The notes below the pieces were generated by a model. The model was not told where the DNA came from and searched no databases. It saw nothing but the letters and a program-made list of their open reading frames with translations. Source: a beta proteobacterium CB (GTDB taxonomy: Bacteria > Pseudomonadota > Gammaproteobacteria > Burkholderiales > Burkholderiaceae). From it: DNA of 64,000 bases. Within the stretch, counting starts at the first letter, position 1, and every line of letters begins with the position of its first letter. The translations under genes and the position numbers were made by a program. Below are positions 53,767 through 63,957 of the stretch, piece after piece. The stretch spans positions 1,860,001-1,924,000 of the forward strand of contig CP004348.1 in NCBI GenBank assembly GCA_000342265.1, read 5' to 3'.

Positions 53767-54552
53767 ATGAGTTTGCCAACGATTAATTTTGGCGTGGTGA
53801 AGCATCGGCGCTTTCGCCCCGCCAAGAACGCTTTTGGCTATGGCGTATTCACCTTATCTATTCCGATGCGTGCGCGCAGAAGTGACCCAAAACTACTCAG
53901 CAAGCACGGCCTTAAAGACAATCAGTTCGGACTCTTCTCATTCTTCGACCAAGATCATGGATTGGGTAATGCGGATAGCCTATCCTGGCTTGAAGCGATC
54001 CTCAAGGAAAATCATATTCAGCATGTTGATGGTGAGATTTGGTTACAAACCTTCCCGCGAGTGCTAGGCTACGTCTTCAATCCTGTGAGCTTTTGGATCT
54101 GCACTCAAGCAAATGGCCAAGTTCAAGCTGTATTAGCCGAGGTTAATAACACCTTTGGTGAACGGCACTGCTACTTACTCAATCATGACTCTGGCAAAGC
54201 CTTGCAATCCGGGGAGACCTTGGTAAGTACGAAAGTTTTCCATGTATCACCTTTCTGTGACGTACGTGGGGAATACCACTTCCGCTTTTTATTTCCCCAG
54301 GACAGCAATTCAAAGCAGAATATCGTTTGTCGGATTGAACTTCATGAAGATGGCGCCCCATTGATTAATACGAGCATCAGCGGACTAGCTCAGCCCCTGA
54401 ATAAGAGCACCCTGTATCTTGCCTTCCTTCGCTACCCACTGATGAGCTTGGGTGTCATTGGCCGAATTCATTGGCAGGCATTGAAATTATGGTTAAAAGG
54501 TGTACCCTTTCATTCAAAACCTAAACCACCAGAACTTGAAATTACCCGATGA
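53767..54552 (+). CDS. DUF1365 family protein
   Basis: 261 residues starting right after the preceding stop. Visible: VVKHRRFRPAKNAFGYGVFTL, FPRVLGYVFNPVSFWIC, AEVNNTFGERHCYLL, and KVFHVSPFCDVRGEYHFRF. DUF1365 proteins occur next to the FAD oxidoreductase and cyclopropane-synthase-like genes in many proteobacteria. Its function has no firm description, but the tight position suggests a part in the same lipid-modifying pathway. A 4-base overlap with the next gene. Confidence 0.92.
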   Translation: MSLPTINFGVVKHRRFRPAKNAFGYGVFTLSIPMRARRSDPKLLSKHGLKDNQFGLFSFFDQDHGLGNADSLSWLEAILKENHIQHVDGEIWLQTFPRVLGYVFNPVSFWICTQANGQVQAVLAEVNNTFGERHCYLLNHDSGKALQSGETLVSTKVFHVSPFCDVRGEYHFRFLFPQDSNSKQNIVCRIELHEDGAPLINTSISGLAQPLNKSTLYLAFLRYPLMSLGVIGRIHWQALKLWLKGVPFHSKPKPPELEITR

Positions 54553-55844
54553 ATCGCCCTGGCCAATCACTGTTGTCTCGCCTAACCTTCTCTCTCCATG
54601 AGAAGCGCGAATCCAAAAAGCAACAATACCGCTCAAGCACAGAAACCCTTTTATCTCTTTTGGGGCAATTACGCAGTGGGCATTTGCTACTCACCCTACC
54701 AAATAAAGAAATCAAAGAATTTGGAAATCGATCAGATCAACTGCATGCAGAAATCCAAGTTTTAGATTGGTCTGTATTTAAGCAAGTTTTATCTCATGGG
54801 GATATTGGCTTTGCTGAGAGCTATATTCGGGGTGAATGGAATACACCTGATCTCAAAGCCGTTCTGGAATTGGCTATTCGAAATCGCAACATCCTAGAAA
54901 AGGCAATCTACGGAAGCTGGCTAGGATCTATAGCGTATCGCCTGAGGCATTGGTTTAGAGATAACTCCAAATCTGGAAGTCGTAAAAATATTCATGCGCA
55001 TTATGATTTAGGAAATGCCTTCTACAGTCTTTGGCTAGATCCCACCATGAGCTATTCAAGCGCCTGGTTCTCTGAAGGTGACAAACAATCCCTGATGGAT
55101 GCGCAGCGTGCCAAGATCAAGCGTATTTTAGATTCCATACATACCAAGCCAGGCGATCAACTCCTAGAAATTGGCTGTGGTTGGGGTGGCTTTATGGAAG
55201 AGGCCTTACGGAACGGCAATCAAGTTACCGGCCTGACTTTATCAACGGCACAAAAGGCTTTTGCAGATACCCGACTTCAAAACGTTGCTACGGAAATCAA
55301 TAGCGCCCAGCAATTCGAAGTGCGTCTTCAGGACTATCGAGACTGTAATGAACAATTTGATGGCATTGCCTCCATTGAAATGTTTGAAGCAGTTGGTGAA
55401 AATCATTGGAGCGAATACTTCCAAACTATTGCAAAGCGGCTAAAAGCAGGTGGCCGAGCTTGCATCCAAACCATCGTCATAGCGGAAGACTTATTTGATC
55501 GCTATCGCCACAGCACCGACTTCATTCAACAGTATGTTTTCCCGGGGGGCATGCTACCTTCGCCCTCTAAATTCAAAGCTGCAGCGGCTGGCGCAGGCTT
55601 AGAAGTTGAAGCAGAGTTTGCATTTGGTGCTGACTATGCCAAAACTTTATGTTTATGGCGTGATAGCTTTAATCACAAGATTGAAGAAATTTATCATCTT
55701 GGATTTGATGAGGCCTTTATTCGACTCTGGAATTTCTATCTCATGTACTGTGCAGCTGGATTCTCAGAAAAGAATATTGATGTCGTTCAGTACACCCTTA
55801 AACACCAAGACGGTGTTCGCTCAAGTGATGCCCTGCGCCCATGA
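54549..55844 (+). CDS. Cyclopropane-fatty-acyl-phospholipid synthase family methyltransferase
   Basis: 431 residues, close to the CFA synthase family length. The SAM motif is LLEIGCGWGGFMEEAL, with the family landmarks IHAHYDLGNAFYSLWLD, MSYSSAWFSEG and IFPGGMLPS-like YVFPGGMLPS. It transfers a methylene or methyl group from SAM to an unsaturated acyl chain in the membrane. Flanked by DUF1365 (4-base overlap) and an SDR (4-base overlap). Whether the product is a cyclopropane ring or a methylated chain that is oxidised further cannot be decided from sequence. Confidence 0.9.
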   Translation: MNRPGQSLLSRLTFSLHEKRESKKQQYRSSTETLLSLLGQLRSGHLLLTLPNKEIKEFGNRSDQLHAEIQVLDWSVFKQVLSHGDIGFAESYIRGEWNTPDLKAVLELAIRNRNILEKAIYGSWLGSIAYRLRHWFRDNSKSGSRKNIHAHYDLGNAFYSLWLDPTMSYSSAWFSEGDKQSLMDAQRAKIKRILDSIHTKPGDQLLEIGCGWGGFMEEALRNGNQVTGLTLSTAQKAFADTRLQNVATEINSAQQFEVRLQDYRDCNEQFDGIASIEMFEAVGENHWSEYFQTIAKRLKAGGRACIQTIVIAEDLFDRYRHSTDFIQQYVFPGGMLPSPSKFKAAAAGAGLEVEAEFAFGADYAKTLCLWRDSFNHKIEEIYHLGFDEAFIRLWNFYLMYCAAGFSEKNIDVVQYTLKHQDGVRSSDALRP

Positions 55845-56617
55845 AACAAAAAGGGATTGATTCATTCGTAAATCAACGGATTTGGATTATTGGCGCCTCC
55901 AGCGGAATTGGTGAGGCCTGCACACAAGCCTTTATCAAGGCGGGCGCAAAAGTTGCCCTCTCTAGTCGTCGTGCTGAGAGGCTCAATGCAATTGCACAAT
56001 CCGCAGAGCCGGGGCAAGCCTTAGTTGTCCCGTTAGATGTGACCCAGCATGAACAGCTCATTTCTGCTTACCAAGGAATCCTGGGTGCCTGGGGTGGCTT
56101 AGACCTAATGCTGTTTGTTTCGGGTGTGTATACCCCTTTACGCGCCGATAATTTTGAGTTTGAAGTTGCGCAAAAAACCATTGATGCCAACCTACTTGGC
56201 CCCATGAGAGCTGTCAGCCTTGTTTTGCCCAACATGCTCAAAGAGCATGCCGGTCACATTGCCATCGTGGGTAGCGTAGCTGGATACAGCGGATTACCAA
56301 AAGCCTTAGCCTATGGACCGAGTAAAGCAGGAATTATTAATTTCTGCGAAACCCTGTACTACGACTTACTCCCGCAGGGAGTGAGCGTGCACATGATTTC
56401 ACCAGGATTTGTGGCAACCGAAGCTACCGCTCAAAATGATTTTGAGATGCCAGCACTCATTACTGCTGATGAGGCTGCTAAAGAAATCCTGAACGGAATT
56501 CAAGCGGGAGAATTTGATATTCACTTCCCTAAGCGGTTTTCAGGATTCTTAAAGTTTCTCAGAATCCTGCCTTACCCTCTTTACTTCTGGATCGTACGAC
56601 GCTTCGTCAAAATCTAA
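55841..56617 (+). CDS. Short-chain dehydrogenase/reductase
   Basis: 258 residues. The nucleotide loop is IIGASSGIGEACTQAF, NADP preference is suggested by SSRRAERL, and the catalytic S-Y-K triad is in VGSVAGYSGLPKALAYGPSKAGI. The C-terminus is hydrophobic (FLKFLRILPYPLYFWIVRRFV), suggesting membrane association. Last gene of the operon (4-base overlap with the CFA-type gene), and convergent with dsbA. Substrate likely a lipid intermediate by context only. Confidence 0.9.
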   Translation: MKQKGIDSFVNQRIWIIGASSGIGEACTQAFIKAGAKVALSSRRAERLNAIAQSAEPGQALVVPLDVTQHEQLISAYQGILGAWGGLDLMLFVSGVYTPLRADNFEFEVAQKTIDANLLGPMRAVSLVLPNMLKEHAGHIAIVGSVAGYSGLPKALAYGPSKAGIINFCETLYYDLLPQGVSVHMISPGFVATEATAQNDFEMPALITADEAAKEILNGIQAGEFDIHFPKRFSGFLKFLRILPYPLYFWIVRRFVKI

Positions 56618-56626
56618 GACTCTGGG

Positions 56627-57289
56627 TTACTTGTACTTATCTTTGCGGATTTTTTGCTCCAGATAATCCATTACAGCAATCGCTTTAGCTTTAGTTCCGG
56701 CAATTGATGGGGAAGTGACATAGCGACCCTGCATAACAATAGTTGGCACACCATCAATACGATAGGCATCAGTCATCTGTCTCGCAGCGCGTGCTTTAGA
56801 TACAACAGCAAACGAACGATAGGTAGCTAAGAAAGTATTGCGATCGATACCTTGAGAAGCAACCCAATCTGCAATCTCATTTTCCGTCATGAGACGTTTG
56901 TTTTCTTTATGCATGGCGTACATGACTTTGTCATTCATCGCCTCGCCCTTACCCATAGCCTCTAAGGCATAGAACAACTGGCTGTGCGGCATAAAGTCAT
57001 CACGAAAGGCAACGGGAACTTTGCGGAAAGTGACATCTTTTGGTTGGCGCTTCAGCCACGCATTGAGCTCTGGCTCAAAGTCATAGCAATGTGGGCAACC
57101 GTACCAAAAAAACTCGATGACTTCAACCTTACCCTTAGACTCAACTGGTTGAGGGATAGGTAGAACACGGTAATCAAAGCCTTCTTCAATTTTTGGGCTT
57201 TGCGCAGCAGCCAGGTTTGAAAATGAGAATGCCAGACCAAGAATGGCGGCAGATAAGAGGGCTCGCTTAGACTTCGATAATGTAATCAT
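56627..57289 (-). CDS. dsbA: Thiol:disulfide interchange protein DsbA
   Basis: Periplasmic oxidant that forms disulfides in exported proteins. The signal peptide ends NLAAAQ, and the CPHC active site is at C65/C68 (FFWYGCPHCYDFEPEL). The cis-proline loop is GVPTIVMQGRY. Length 220. Overlaps the SPOR-domain gene by 4 bases. The downstream partner DsbB is not in the window. Confidence 0.96.
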   Translation of the reverse strand: MITLSKSKRALLSAAILGLAFSFSNLAAAQSPKIEEGFDYRVLPIPQPVESKGKVEVIEFFWYGCPHCYDFEPELNAWLKRQPKDVTFRKVPVAFRDDFMPHSQLFYALEAMGKGEAMNDKVMYAMHKENKRLMTENEIADWVASQGIDRNTFLATYRSFAVVSKARAARQMTDAYRIDGVPTIVMQGRYVTSPSIAGTKAKAIAVMDYLEQKIRKDKYK

Positions 57290-57900
57290 GATTTGCTAGA
57301 TTTAATAACGCTCGGTTTAATGCCCATGCCATTTAACTTATCTCGCACGGGATTGCTTTCTTCGACGCTATTGTATGGACCAACACGGACGCGCCAGAGT
57401 GTGTTGCCCTCACTACTAATTTCACTTAATTGCGACTGAATCCCCTGAATAGCTAGACTGGCTTTTTGTGCATCTGCATCAGCCCGCTTATTAAAGGCAC
57501 CTACTTGTAGGAAATAAATTACATCGGATTTTACGGCAGGGGCTGGAGCCGCTTCAACGGGCTTTTTACCGTTAGCCAAATCAGCGATTGGGTCTGGGAC
57601 ATTAGCGGAAGGTGCTGCCGACTTGCCTTGCAAAGGCTTATTCAAATCTAGAGCCTCCGCTGGAGCAACTGCTTCACCTTCAGCAGGTGCTGGTCCCGAC
57701 TTAATTGTTAAAGGGAGATTGGGGGCTCTAACTCCGGGGCGCTCTTGGGGTGTATTTTTTGAAAGATAAAAAGCAATCACAAAAGCAACGCCTAGACCAA
57801 CTCCAAGGCCCAAAATGAAGCCAAGGATAGTGCCGCCATATTCTGGGCTCGCAGGTTTTACCTTTGGAGCAAAGCTGGTGTGTTGATTATTTTTTTTCAT
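57286..57900 (-). CDS. SPOR domain membrane protein
   Basis: 204 residues: a cytoplasmic tail, one membrane segment (about 23-48, GTILGFILGLGVGLGVAFVIAFYL), a Pro/Ala-rich linker, and a C-terminal SPOR domain (about 125-202) with DVIYFLQVGAFNKRADADAQKASLA and NTLWRVRVGPYNS. SPOR domains bind denuded peptidoglycan at the division septum, so a septal role in the manner of FtsN is plausible. It lies between argS and dsbA, a common betaproteobacterial order. Confidence 0.93.
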   Translation of the reverse strand: MKKNNQHTSFAPKVKPASPEYGGTILGFILGLGVGLGVAFVIAFYLSKNTPQERPGVRAPNLPLTIKSGPAPAEGEAVAPAEALDLNKPLQGKSAAPSANVPDPIADLANGKKPVEAAPAPAVKSDVIYFLQVGAFNKRADADAQKASLAIQGIQSQLSEISSEGNTLWRVRVGPYNSVEESNPVRDKLNGMGIKPSVIKSSKS

Positions 57901-57950
57901 CGTGTCCCCATCCTTCTTTTTACCACTTAAGCGCTAGCAATGAATACAGC

Positions 57951-59678
57951 CTACATCTTAGCGGGTGCTGAAACACCTAATACTTTTAATCCATTTTCAA
58001 GCACCTGACGCGTCGCAGAAAGTAATGCCAGACGAGCTAGCTTCAATGCAGGGTCATCCACCAAAACGCGATCTGCGTTGTAAAAAGTATGGAAGTCTCC
58101 AGCCAAATCACGTAGGTAAAAAGCTAAAGCGTGTGGGGCTAAGTCTGCAGCGGCATCCGTGAGCATTTCTGGATATTCAGCTAAACGACGCAGGAGATGA
58201 TCTGAGGCCTTGCTTTGCAATAAAGAAAGGTCGGCACTCTTAAGGTCAGAAACTTGTCCACCCCATTGAGTCAAGATTGAGCAAATGCGGGCATGGGCGT
58301 ATTGCACATAGAACACGGGGTTCTCATCATTTTGCTGCAATGCTAGATCAACATCAAATACAAACTCGGTATCAGCCTTGCGGGAGATCAGGAAGAAACG
58401 TACCGCATCACGTCCACGCTGTAGCGCAAGCTCACGCTCATCAGCGGCCATTTCTGGCGTAACACCACCGGACCACTCGACTAAGTCACGCACAGTTACA
58501 TAAGATCCTGCACGTTTAGAAATTTTCACCTCTTCACCATGGCGCATCACTGTCACCATCTTGTGCAATACATAGTCAGGGTAGGTTTTTGGAATATCCC
58601 AACCACGCTTCTGCGCCACGCCCTGCAAGCCTGAGCGCACGCGGGCGATCGTGCCATGGTGATCACTTCCTTGGACGTTAATCACTTTTTCAAAGCCACG
58701 ATTCCATTTGCTGGTGTGATAGGCGACATCCGGCACAAAATAAGTAAAGCTGCCATCTGACTTACGCATAACGCGATCTTTATCATCACCATCATCTGTT
58801 GTCTTAAGCCAAAGTGCACCTTCAGACTCATAGGTCTTACCGATGCTTTGCAACTCTTCAACAATCTTTGCAACACTACCATCGGTATACAAGGAAGACT
58901 CTAAGTAGTAGCAATCAAACTTCACACCAAATGTTTTTAAATCGATATCTTGTTCATTACGCAAATACGCCACCGCAAATTGACGAATGGCTTCAAGCTC
59001 ATCTTTATATTCAGGTGAAGCCTTAAAAGCAGAGGCAATTTCGGCAATGTACTCACCGTTGTAAGCACTCTCTGGCCAAGCAGCATCACCTGGTTTAAGT
59101 CCATTTAATCGAGCCTGTACTGAGAGCGCCAAATTCGCGATCTGCACTCCAGCATCGTTGTAATAAAACTCACGGTGCACCTGAATGCCCTGAGTTGCCA
59201 ATAAGTTTGCCAAGGCATCACCTAGTGCGGCTTGACGACCATGACCAACATGTAACGGGCCAGTCGGGTTGGCTGATACAAACTCAATCATGGCGCTAGA
59301 GACTGGAGCTGCTTCTGGAGCTAGCTGACCAAAACGGGATCCTGCCGCGAGAACCTCTTGCACCACCGCAGTTTTAGCGGCGCTGCTCAGGCGAAAGTTA
59401 ATAAATCCAGGCCCCGCGATTTCGCAAGAGGCAATGAGATCGCCATAGCCGGGCTGCTGCTCTAAACGCTCAACCAGTGCTTGCGCTAATTCCCTAGGAT
59501 TCAGCTTCCAAGCCTTGGAAAGCTGGAGAGCAATATTACAAGCGACATCGCCATGGTCTACAGCTTTAGGACGCTCTAAGCGAGGTGCAGGGGCATCGCC
59601 CAAGCCACGCTCCTGAGCCAAACCCTGGAGAGCTGCACTGAGCATTTCAATTAAACGATTTTTATTAGTTAACAACAT
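57951..59678 (-). CDS. argS: Arginyl-tRNA synthetase ArgS
   Basis: Class I tRNA synthetase of 575 residues. The HIGH-type motif is in [23 protein letters not shown], the KMSK-equivalent is KISKR, and the C-terminal all-helical DALR domain ([19 protein letters not shown]) binds the anticodon. The N-terminal Add-1 domain precedes the catalytic core. It is followed by the SPOR gene and dsbA with a 50-base gap, and its start diverges from the DUF1840 gene. Confidence 0.97.
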   Translation of the reverse strand: MLLTNKNRLIEMLSAALQGLAQERGLGDAPAPRLERPKAVDHGDVACNIALQLSKAWKLNPRELAQALVERLEQQPGYGDLIASCEIAGPGFINFRLSSAAKTAVVQEVLAAGSRFGQLAPEAAPVSSAMIEFVSANPTGPLHVGHGRQAALGDALANLLATQGIQVHREFYYNDAGVQIANLALSVQARLNGLKPGDAAWPESAYNGEYIAEIASAFKASPEYKDELEAIRQFAVAYLRNEQDIDLKTFGVKFDCYYLESSLYTDGSVAKIVEELQSIGKTYESEGALWLKTTDDGDDKDRVMRKSDGSFTYFVPDVAYHTSKWNRGFEKVINVQGSDHHGTIARVRSGLQGVAQKRGWDIPKTYPDYVLHKMVTVMRHGEEVKISKRAGSYVTVRDLVEWSGGVTPEMAADERELALQRGRDAVRFFLISRKADTEFVFDVDLALQQNDENPVFYVQYAHARICSILTQWGGQVSDLKSADLSLLQSKASDHLLRRLAEYPEMLTDAAADLAPHALAFYLRDLAGDFHTFYNADRVLVDDPALKLARLALLSATRQVLENGLKVLGVSAPAKM

Positions 59679-59713
59679 AGATAAGTGAGTTTATCAGGTG
59701 GTAAGCTATTGAA

Positions 59714-60031
59714 ATGATCTATCAATTTCGCTCCAAAGCGGGTCCTGACGTCATCATGCTGGCTGATCTGACCCAGCGAATCTTTGAAATTTTAGGCCGC
59801 CCGTTAGAGCCTAGAGGGATTTTGACGGTTGAACAACTACCAACCCTCATCATCGCTCTAGAAACCGCTATTCTGAAAGATCTGGAAGATCGAGCCAAAA
59901 GTAATGAGGCTGGCAAAGAACATGCTGAAAAGCCGAAGCTGGCGGATAGATTGGGGCAACGTGCCTACCCCTTCCTAGAGCTCATGAAACAAGCCAAAAC
60001 CAAAGATGAGCCGGTGATGTGGGGCGTTTAA
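59714..60031 (+). CDS. DUF1840 family protein
   Basis: 105 residues, soluble: MIYQFRSKAGPDVIMLADLTQRI at the start, then a helix, and a charged middle part. The end is RAYPFLELMKQAKTKDEPVMWGV, typical of the family. Function is unknown; such genes often sit beside argS in Burkholderiales. It converges on the metH large-subunit gene with 39 bases between. Confidence 0.9.
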   Translation: MIYQFRSKAGPDVIMLADLTQRIFEILGRPLEPRGILTVEQLPTLIIALETAILKDLEDRAKSNEAGKEHAEKPKLADRLGQRAYPFLELMKQAKTKDEPVMWGV

Positions 60032-60070
60032 GCGCCGATCCCACTCTCCTAGACTCCAAGCAAACCCAAT

Positions 60071-62818
60071 TTAATCTATTGAGCTTGCCAGCTGGCGACG
60101 GATGTCTTCAACAGACTCATTGCGACGCTTAGCAAGATCCTCAATCTGGTCTACTGACAACTTACCCACATTGAAATAACGTGCATCTGGATGCGCCAGA
60201 TAAAAGCCACTGACGCTGGAAGCTGGATTCATGGCCATCGATTCGGTCAAGGTCATACCAATATCCTCTGAACCAATGACGCGCAATAAATCTTTTTTCA
60301 CCTCATGCGCAGGGCAAGCTGGATAACCTGGCGCCGGACGGATTCCGCGGTATTCCTCATTGATCATTTGATCATTCGTCAAAATCTCATCAGTTGCATA
60401 ACCCCACAGATCAGTGCGAACGCGGTGATGCATTAACTCTGCAAATGCTTCCGCTAAACGGTCGGCCAAGGATTGCAACATGATTGCACTGTAATCATCA
60501 TGCTTTGCATGAAACTCAGCAACTTTTTTCTCAACGCCGTGACCAGTTGTAACCGCAAAACAGCCTAGGTAATCAGCCACCTTGGAATCTTTTGGAGCAA
60601 CATAATCTGCCAAACAGCGATTAGGCCGGCGGACACCATCGATAACTGGACGCTCGGCCTGCTGACGCAAGTTATGCCAAACAAATACTGGATGCTCGCG
60701 AGATTCGTCGCTGTACAAGACGATGTCATCACCAATTGCGTTTGCTGGGTAGAAGGCCACTACAGCATCAGCTTGTAACCACTGACCTTTGATCAATTTA
60801 TCCAGTAGCGCCTGGCCATCTTCAAATACTTTACGAGCTTCTACGCCGACGATTTCATCATCCAAGATTGCTGGAAACTTACCAGCCAAATCCCAAGTCT
60901 GAAAGAATGGCGTCCAGTCAATGTATTTAGCAATATCACTTAGAGAAAAGTTCTTGAAAACACGGCGCCCAATAAACTTCGGCTTCTCAGGCACATAACT
61001 AGCCCAATCAATAAGCTCGCGATTCTTACGTGCAGCCTCTAAAGAGATGGTTGGCGATGCTTTCTTGTTAGCATGTTGCTCACGAATACGTACATAGTCA
61101 TCGCGCAGATCTTGAATAAATTTCTTAGCACTTTCATCTGATAGCAAACTCGAGGCTACTGACACAGAGCGGGATGCATCAGGCACATAGACCACAGGGC
61201 CATCATAATGTGGCGCAATCTTCACCGCGGTATGCACACGAGAAGTGGTAGCACCACCAATCATCAATGGAATTTGACGTTCACGGAAATAGTCATCACG
61301 CTGCATCTCTTGAGCAACGTAGGTCATCTCTTCTAAAGATGGGGTAATCAAACCAGACAGTCCAACAATGTCTGCTTTTTCTTCTTTGGCACGTTTCAGA
61401 ATTTCTGCGCAAGGCACCATCACACCCATATTGGCAACTTCAAAGTTATTACATTGCAACACCACCGTCACAATGTTTTTTCCAATATCGTGCACGTCAC
61501 CTTTAACGGTCGCCATCACAATCTTGCCCTTGGCTTTCGCTTCGCCACCAGAGGCAATATGCAGGCGTTTTTCTTCCTCAATATAAGGAATCAAGATCGC
61601 TACCGCTTGTTTCATTACGCGCGCACTCTTCACTACTTGCGGCAAGAACATCTTACCGGCACCAAACAAGTCACCGACGACATTCATACCATCCATTAGA
61701 GGGCCTTCAATAACCTCGATCGGACGACCGCCCGCACCCATAATTTGTGCACGCAGCTCCTCAGTATCTTCTTCAATAAAAGTAGTGATGCCATGTACTA
61801 GTGCATGAGTTAAACGCTCACGCACTGGGGATTCACGCCAGACTAAGTTCTCCACCTGCTTTGCGCCACCGCCCTTAAATTGGTCAGCAATATCTAGCAA
61901 GCGCTCCGTTGGAGTCTTGCCGTCTTTTTCTTTAAAGCGGTTAAGCACCACATCTTCAACGCGCTCACGCAATTCAGGGTCTAGGTCTGCATATACGCCG
62001 AGCTGTCCTGCATTGACAATACCCATATCCATACCCGCCTGAATAGCGTGATACAGGAACACGGTATGAATAGCCTCTCGCACACGATCGTTACCGCGGA
62101 ATGAGAAGCTGACATTAGAAACACCACCACTCACCTTTGCGCCCGGCAGATTTTCTTTAATCCAACGAGTAGCGTTAATGAAATCTACTGCATAGTTGTC
62201 ATGCTCTTCAATACCAGTCGCAATGGCAAAAATATTGGGATCAAAAATAATATCTTCTGCTGGAAAGCCAATCTCGTTAACGAGAATTTGATAGCAACGC
62301 TGGCAAATTTCTGTCTTGCGCTTGAAAGTATCTGCTTGGCCCACTTCATCAAATGCCATCACTACAGATGCCGCACCGTAACGCCGAATCAGACGCGCTT
62401 GTTTTCTGAAAGGCTCTTCACCTTCTTTGAGAGAGATTGAATTAACAATCGGTTTTCCTTGAATACATTTCAAACCAGCCTCAATCACACTCCATTTAGA
62501 GGAGTCGATCATGATTGGTACACGAGCAATGTCTGGCTCTGAAGCAATTAAATTCAAGAAGCGTGTCATCGCCGCTTCCGAATCCAACATCGCCTCATCC
62601 ATATTGATGTCAATGACTTGAGCACCATTCTCAACTTGCTGTCTTGCAACTACTAAAGCTTCATCAAATTGATTATTCAAAATCATGCGCGCAAATGCTT
62701 TTGAGCCCGTGACGTTTGTACGCTCACCAATATTGACAAAGCCTACATCAGCCGTGACATTGAAAGGCTCTAAGCCTGAAAGCTTCATGGGTGGCATTAG
62801 CTTGATAGTCTTGCTCAT
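60071..62818 (-). CDS. metH: Methionine synthase large part: folate, cobalamin and reactivation domains
   Basis: 915 residues equal to E. coli MetH from about position 354 onward. A pterin-binding domain comes first ([16 protein letters not shown] at 27-42, [15 protein letters not shown]). The cobalamin-binding domain follows with DVHDIGKN (441-448), H443 being the lower cobalt ligand. The last section is the SAM-binding reactivation domain ([16 protein letters not shown]). The homocysteine domain is missing and is supplied by the upstream gene, with which it overlaps by 4 bases (ATGA). The two should form one enzyme complex. Confidence 0.96.
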   Translation of the reverse strand: MSKTIKLMPPMKLSGLEPFNVTADVGFVNIGERTNVTGSKAFARMILNNQFDEALVVARQQVENGAQVIDINMDEAMLDSEAAMTRFLNLIASEPDIARVPIMIDSSKWSVIEAGLKCIQGKPIVNSISLKEGEEPFRKQARLIRRYGAASVVMAFDEVGQADTFKRKTEICQRCYQILVNEIGFPAEDIIFDPNIFAIATGIEEHDNYAVDFINATRWIKENLPGAKVSGGVSNVSFSFRGNDRVREAIHTVFLYHAIQAGMDMGIVNAGQLGVYADLDPELRERVEDVVLNRFKEKDGKTPTERLLDIADQFKGGGAKQVENLVWRESPVRERLTHALVHGITTFIEEDTEELRAQIMGAGGRPIEVIEGPLMDGMNVVGDLFGAGKMFLPQVVKSARVMKQAVAILIPYIEEEKRLHIASGGEAKAKGKIVMATVKGDVHDIGKNIVTVVLQCNNFEVANMGVMVPCAEILKRAKEEKADIVGLSGLITPSLEEMTYVAQEMQRDDYFRERQIPLMIGGATTSRVHTAVKIAPHYDGPVVYVPDASRSVSVASSLLSDESAKKFIQDLRDDYVRIREQHANKKASPTISLEAARKNRELIDWASYVPEKPKFIGRRVFKNFSLSDIAKYIDWTPFFQTWDLAGKFPAILDDEIVGVEARKVFEDGQALLDKLIKGQWLQADAVVAFYPANAIGDDIVLYSDESREHPVFVWHNLRQQAERPVIDGVRRPNRCLADYVAPKDSKVADYLGCFAVTTGHGVEKKVAEFHAKHDDYSAIMLQSLADRLAEAFAELMHHRVRTDLWGYATDEILTNDQMINEEYRGIRPAPGYPACPAHEVKKDLLRVIGSEDIGMTLTESMAMNPASSVSGFYLAHPDARYFNVGKLSVDQIEDLAKRRNESVEDIRRQLASSID

Positions 62819-63879
62819 GCGGTTGCCTCCACGCTCTCGCGATAGAAGGCGCGCGGCTTACGCTTGGCAACTGCATTCGCGATCGCACGAATATGATCTG
62901 GCGTCGTTCCACAGCAACCACCTACGAGATTAACTAAGCCATCTTTTGCAAAGCCATCAACCAAGCTAGAAGTAATGTCTGGGGTTTCATCAAAGCCAGT
63001 GTCACTCATTGGATTAGGTAAGCCCGCATTGGGATAGCAGGATACGGCGGCATCACAAATGCGAGCAAGCTCAGCAATATAAGGACGCATCAGCGCTGCA
63101 CCTAAGGCGCAGTTCAAGCCAAAGGTCAGCGGCTTGATGTGGCGCAAGCTATTCCAAAACGCCTCAACGGTTTGCCCCGACAAGATGCGACCAGAAGCGT
63201 CAGTCACCGTTCCTGAAATCATTACCGGCAAACGCTCACCAGTTTCTTCAAAGAATTCATCCAAGGCAAACAATGCAGCTTTGGCATTGAGTGTGTCGAA
63301 AATTGTTTCGACTAAAAATAAATCAACACCACCTTCAAAGAGGCCTTCAATCTGTTCGCGATAGGAAGCTCGTAATGCATCAAACGTTACATTACGCGCA
63401 CCCGGGTCATTTACATCCGGAGAAATACTCGCCGTCTTTGGAGTGGGTCCAATTGCGCCAGCTGCAAAACGTGGCTTATCTGGCGTAGAGTATTTTTCAC
63501 ATGCAGCGCGAGCCAATTGAGCAGAGACAACGTTCATCTCCCGAGCCAAGCCAGCCATTTTGTAATCCTCTTGGGCTACAGAAGTAGCGCCAAAAGTATT
63601 GGTTTCAATAATGTCTGCACCCGCATCTAAATACTGCTCATGAATCTTGCTGATGATTTGGGGTTGCGTGAGAACTAAGAGTTCATTATTGCCCTTGATA
63701 TCGCCTGGATGATTTTCAAAGCGAGTGCTTGCGGGCAATCCGCGGTAATCCGCCTCATTCAGCTTGTATTGCTGAATCATGGTGCCCATAGCGCCATCCA
63801 AAATCAGAATGCGCTGCTTCAGTAGCTCAGGAAGTGCCTGACCACGGGTGTAGGGCTGGGATAAACCATTAGATTGCAT
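62815..63879 (-). CDS. metH: Methionine synthase small part: homocysteine S-methyltransferase domain
   Basis: 354 residues, the length of the first domain of E. coli MetH (about 1-353). It shows [15 protein letters not shown] at the start, [14 protein letters not shown], and the zinc-binding cysteines in GLNCALGA and [11 protein letters not shown]. It accepts the methyl group from methylcobalamin in the partner protein onto homocysteine. The split falls exactly on the domain boundary and the overlap ATGA suggests coupled translation, so this is a genuine two-gene form and not a frameshift. Confidence 0.95.
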   Translation of the reverse strand: MQSNGLSQPYTRGQALPELLKQRILILDGAMGTMIQQYKLNEADYRGLPASTRFENHPGDIKGNNELLVLTQPQIISKIHEQYLDAGADIIETNTFGATSVAQEDYKMAGLAREMNVVSAQLARAACEKYSTPDKPRFAAGAIGPTPKTASISPDVNDPGARNVTFDALRASYREQIEGLFEGGVDLFLVETIFDTLNAKAALFALDEFFEETGERLPVMISGTVTDASGRILSGQTVEAFWNSLRHIKPLTFGLNCALGAALMRPYIAELARICDAAVSCYPNAGLPNPMSDTGFDETPDITSSLVDGFAKDGLVNLVGGCCGTTPDHIRAIANAVAKRKPRAFYRESVEATA

Positions 63880-63957
63880 TGCTTAACCGGGATTAATCTC
63901 TAGAATCTCTTATTGTATTGGCAATAAGCCACTTTTATCTGACCCGGAGCCCGCCCT

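Noticed and set aside
62815..62818. Possible frameshift breaking a single metH
   Set aside because: The break coincides with the domain boundary, the downstream part has its own ATG in an ATGA overlap, and both lengths fit whole domains.
63880..63957. Cobalamin or SAM riboswitch before the methionine synthase genes
   Set aside because: Only 78 bases separate the divergent starts, and no B12 box or SAM-type helix set is seen.
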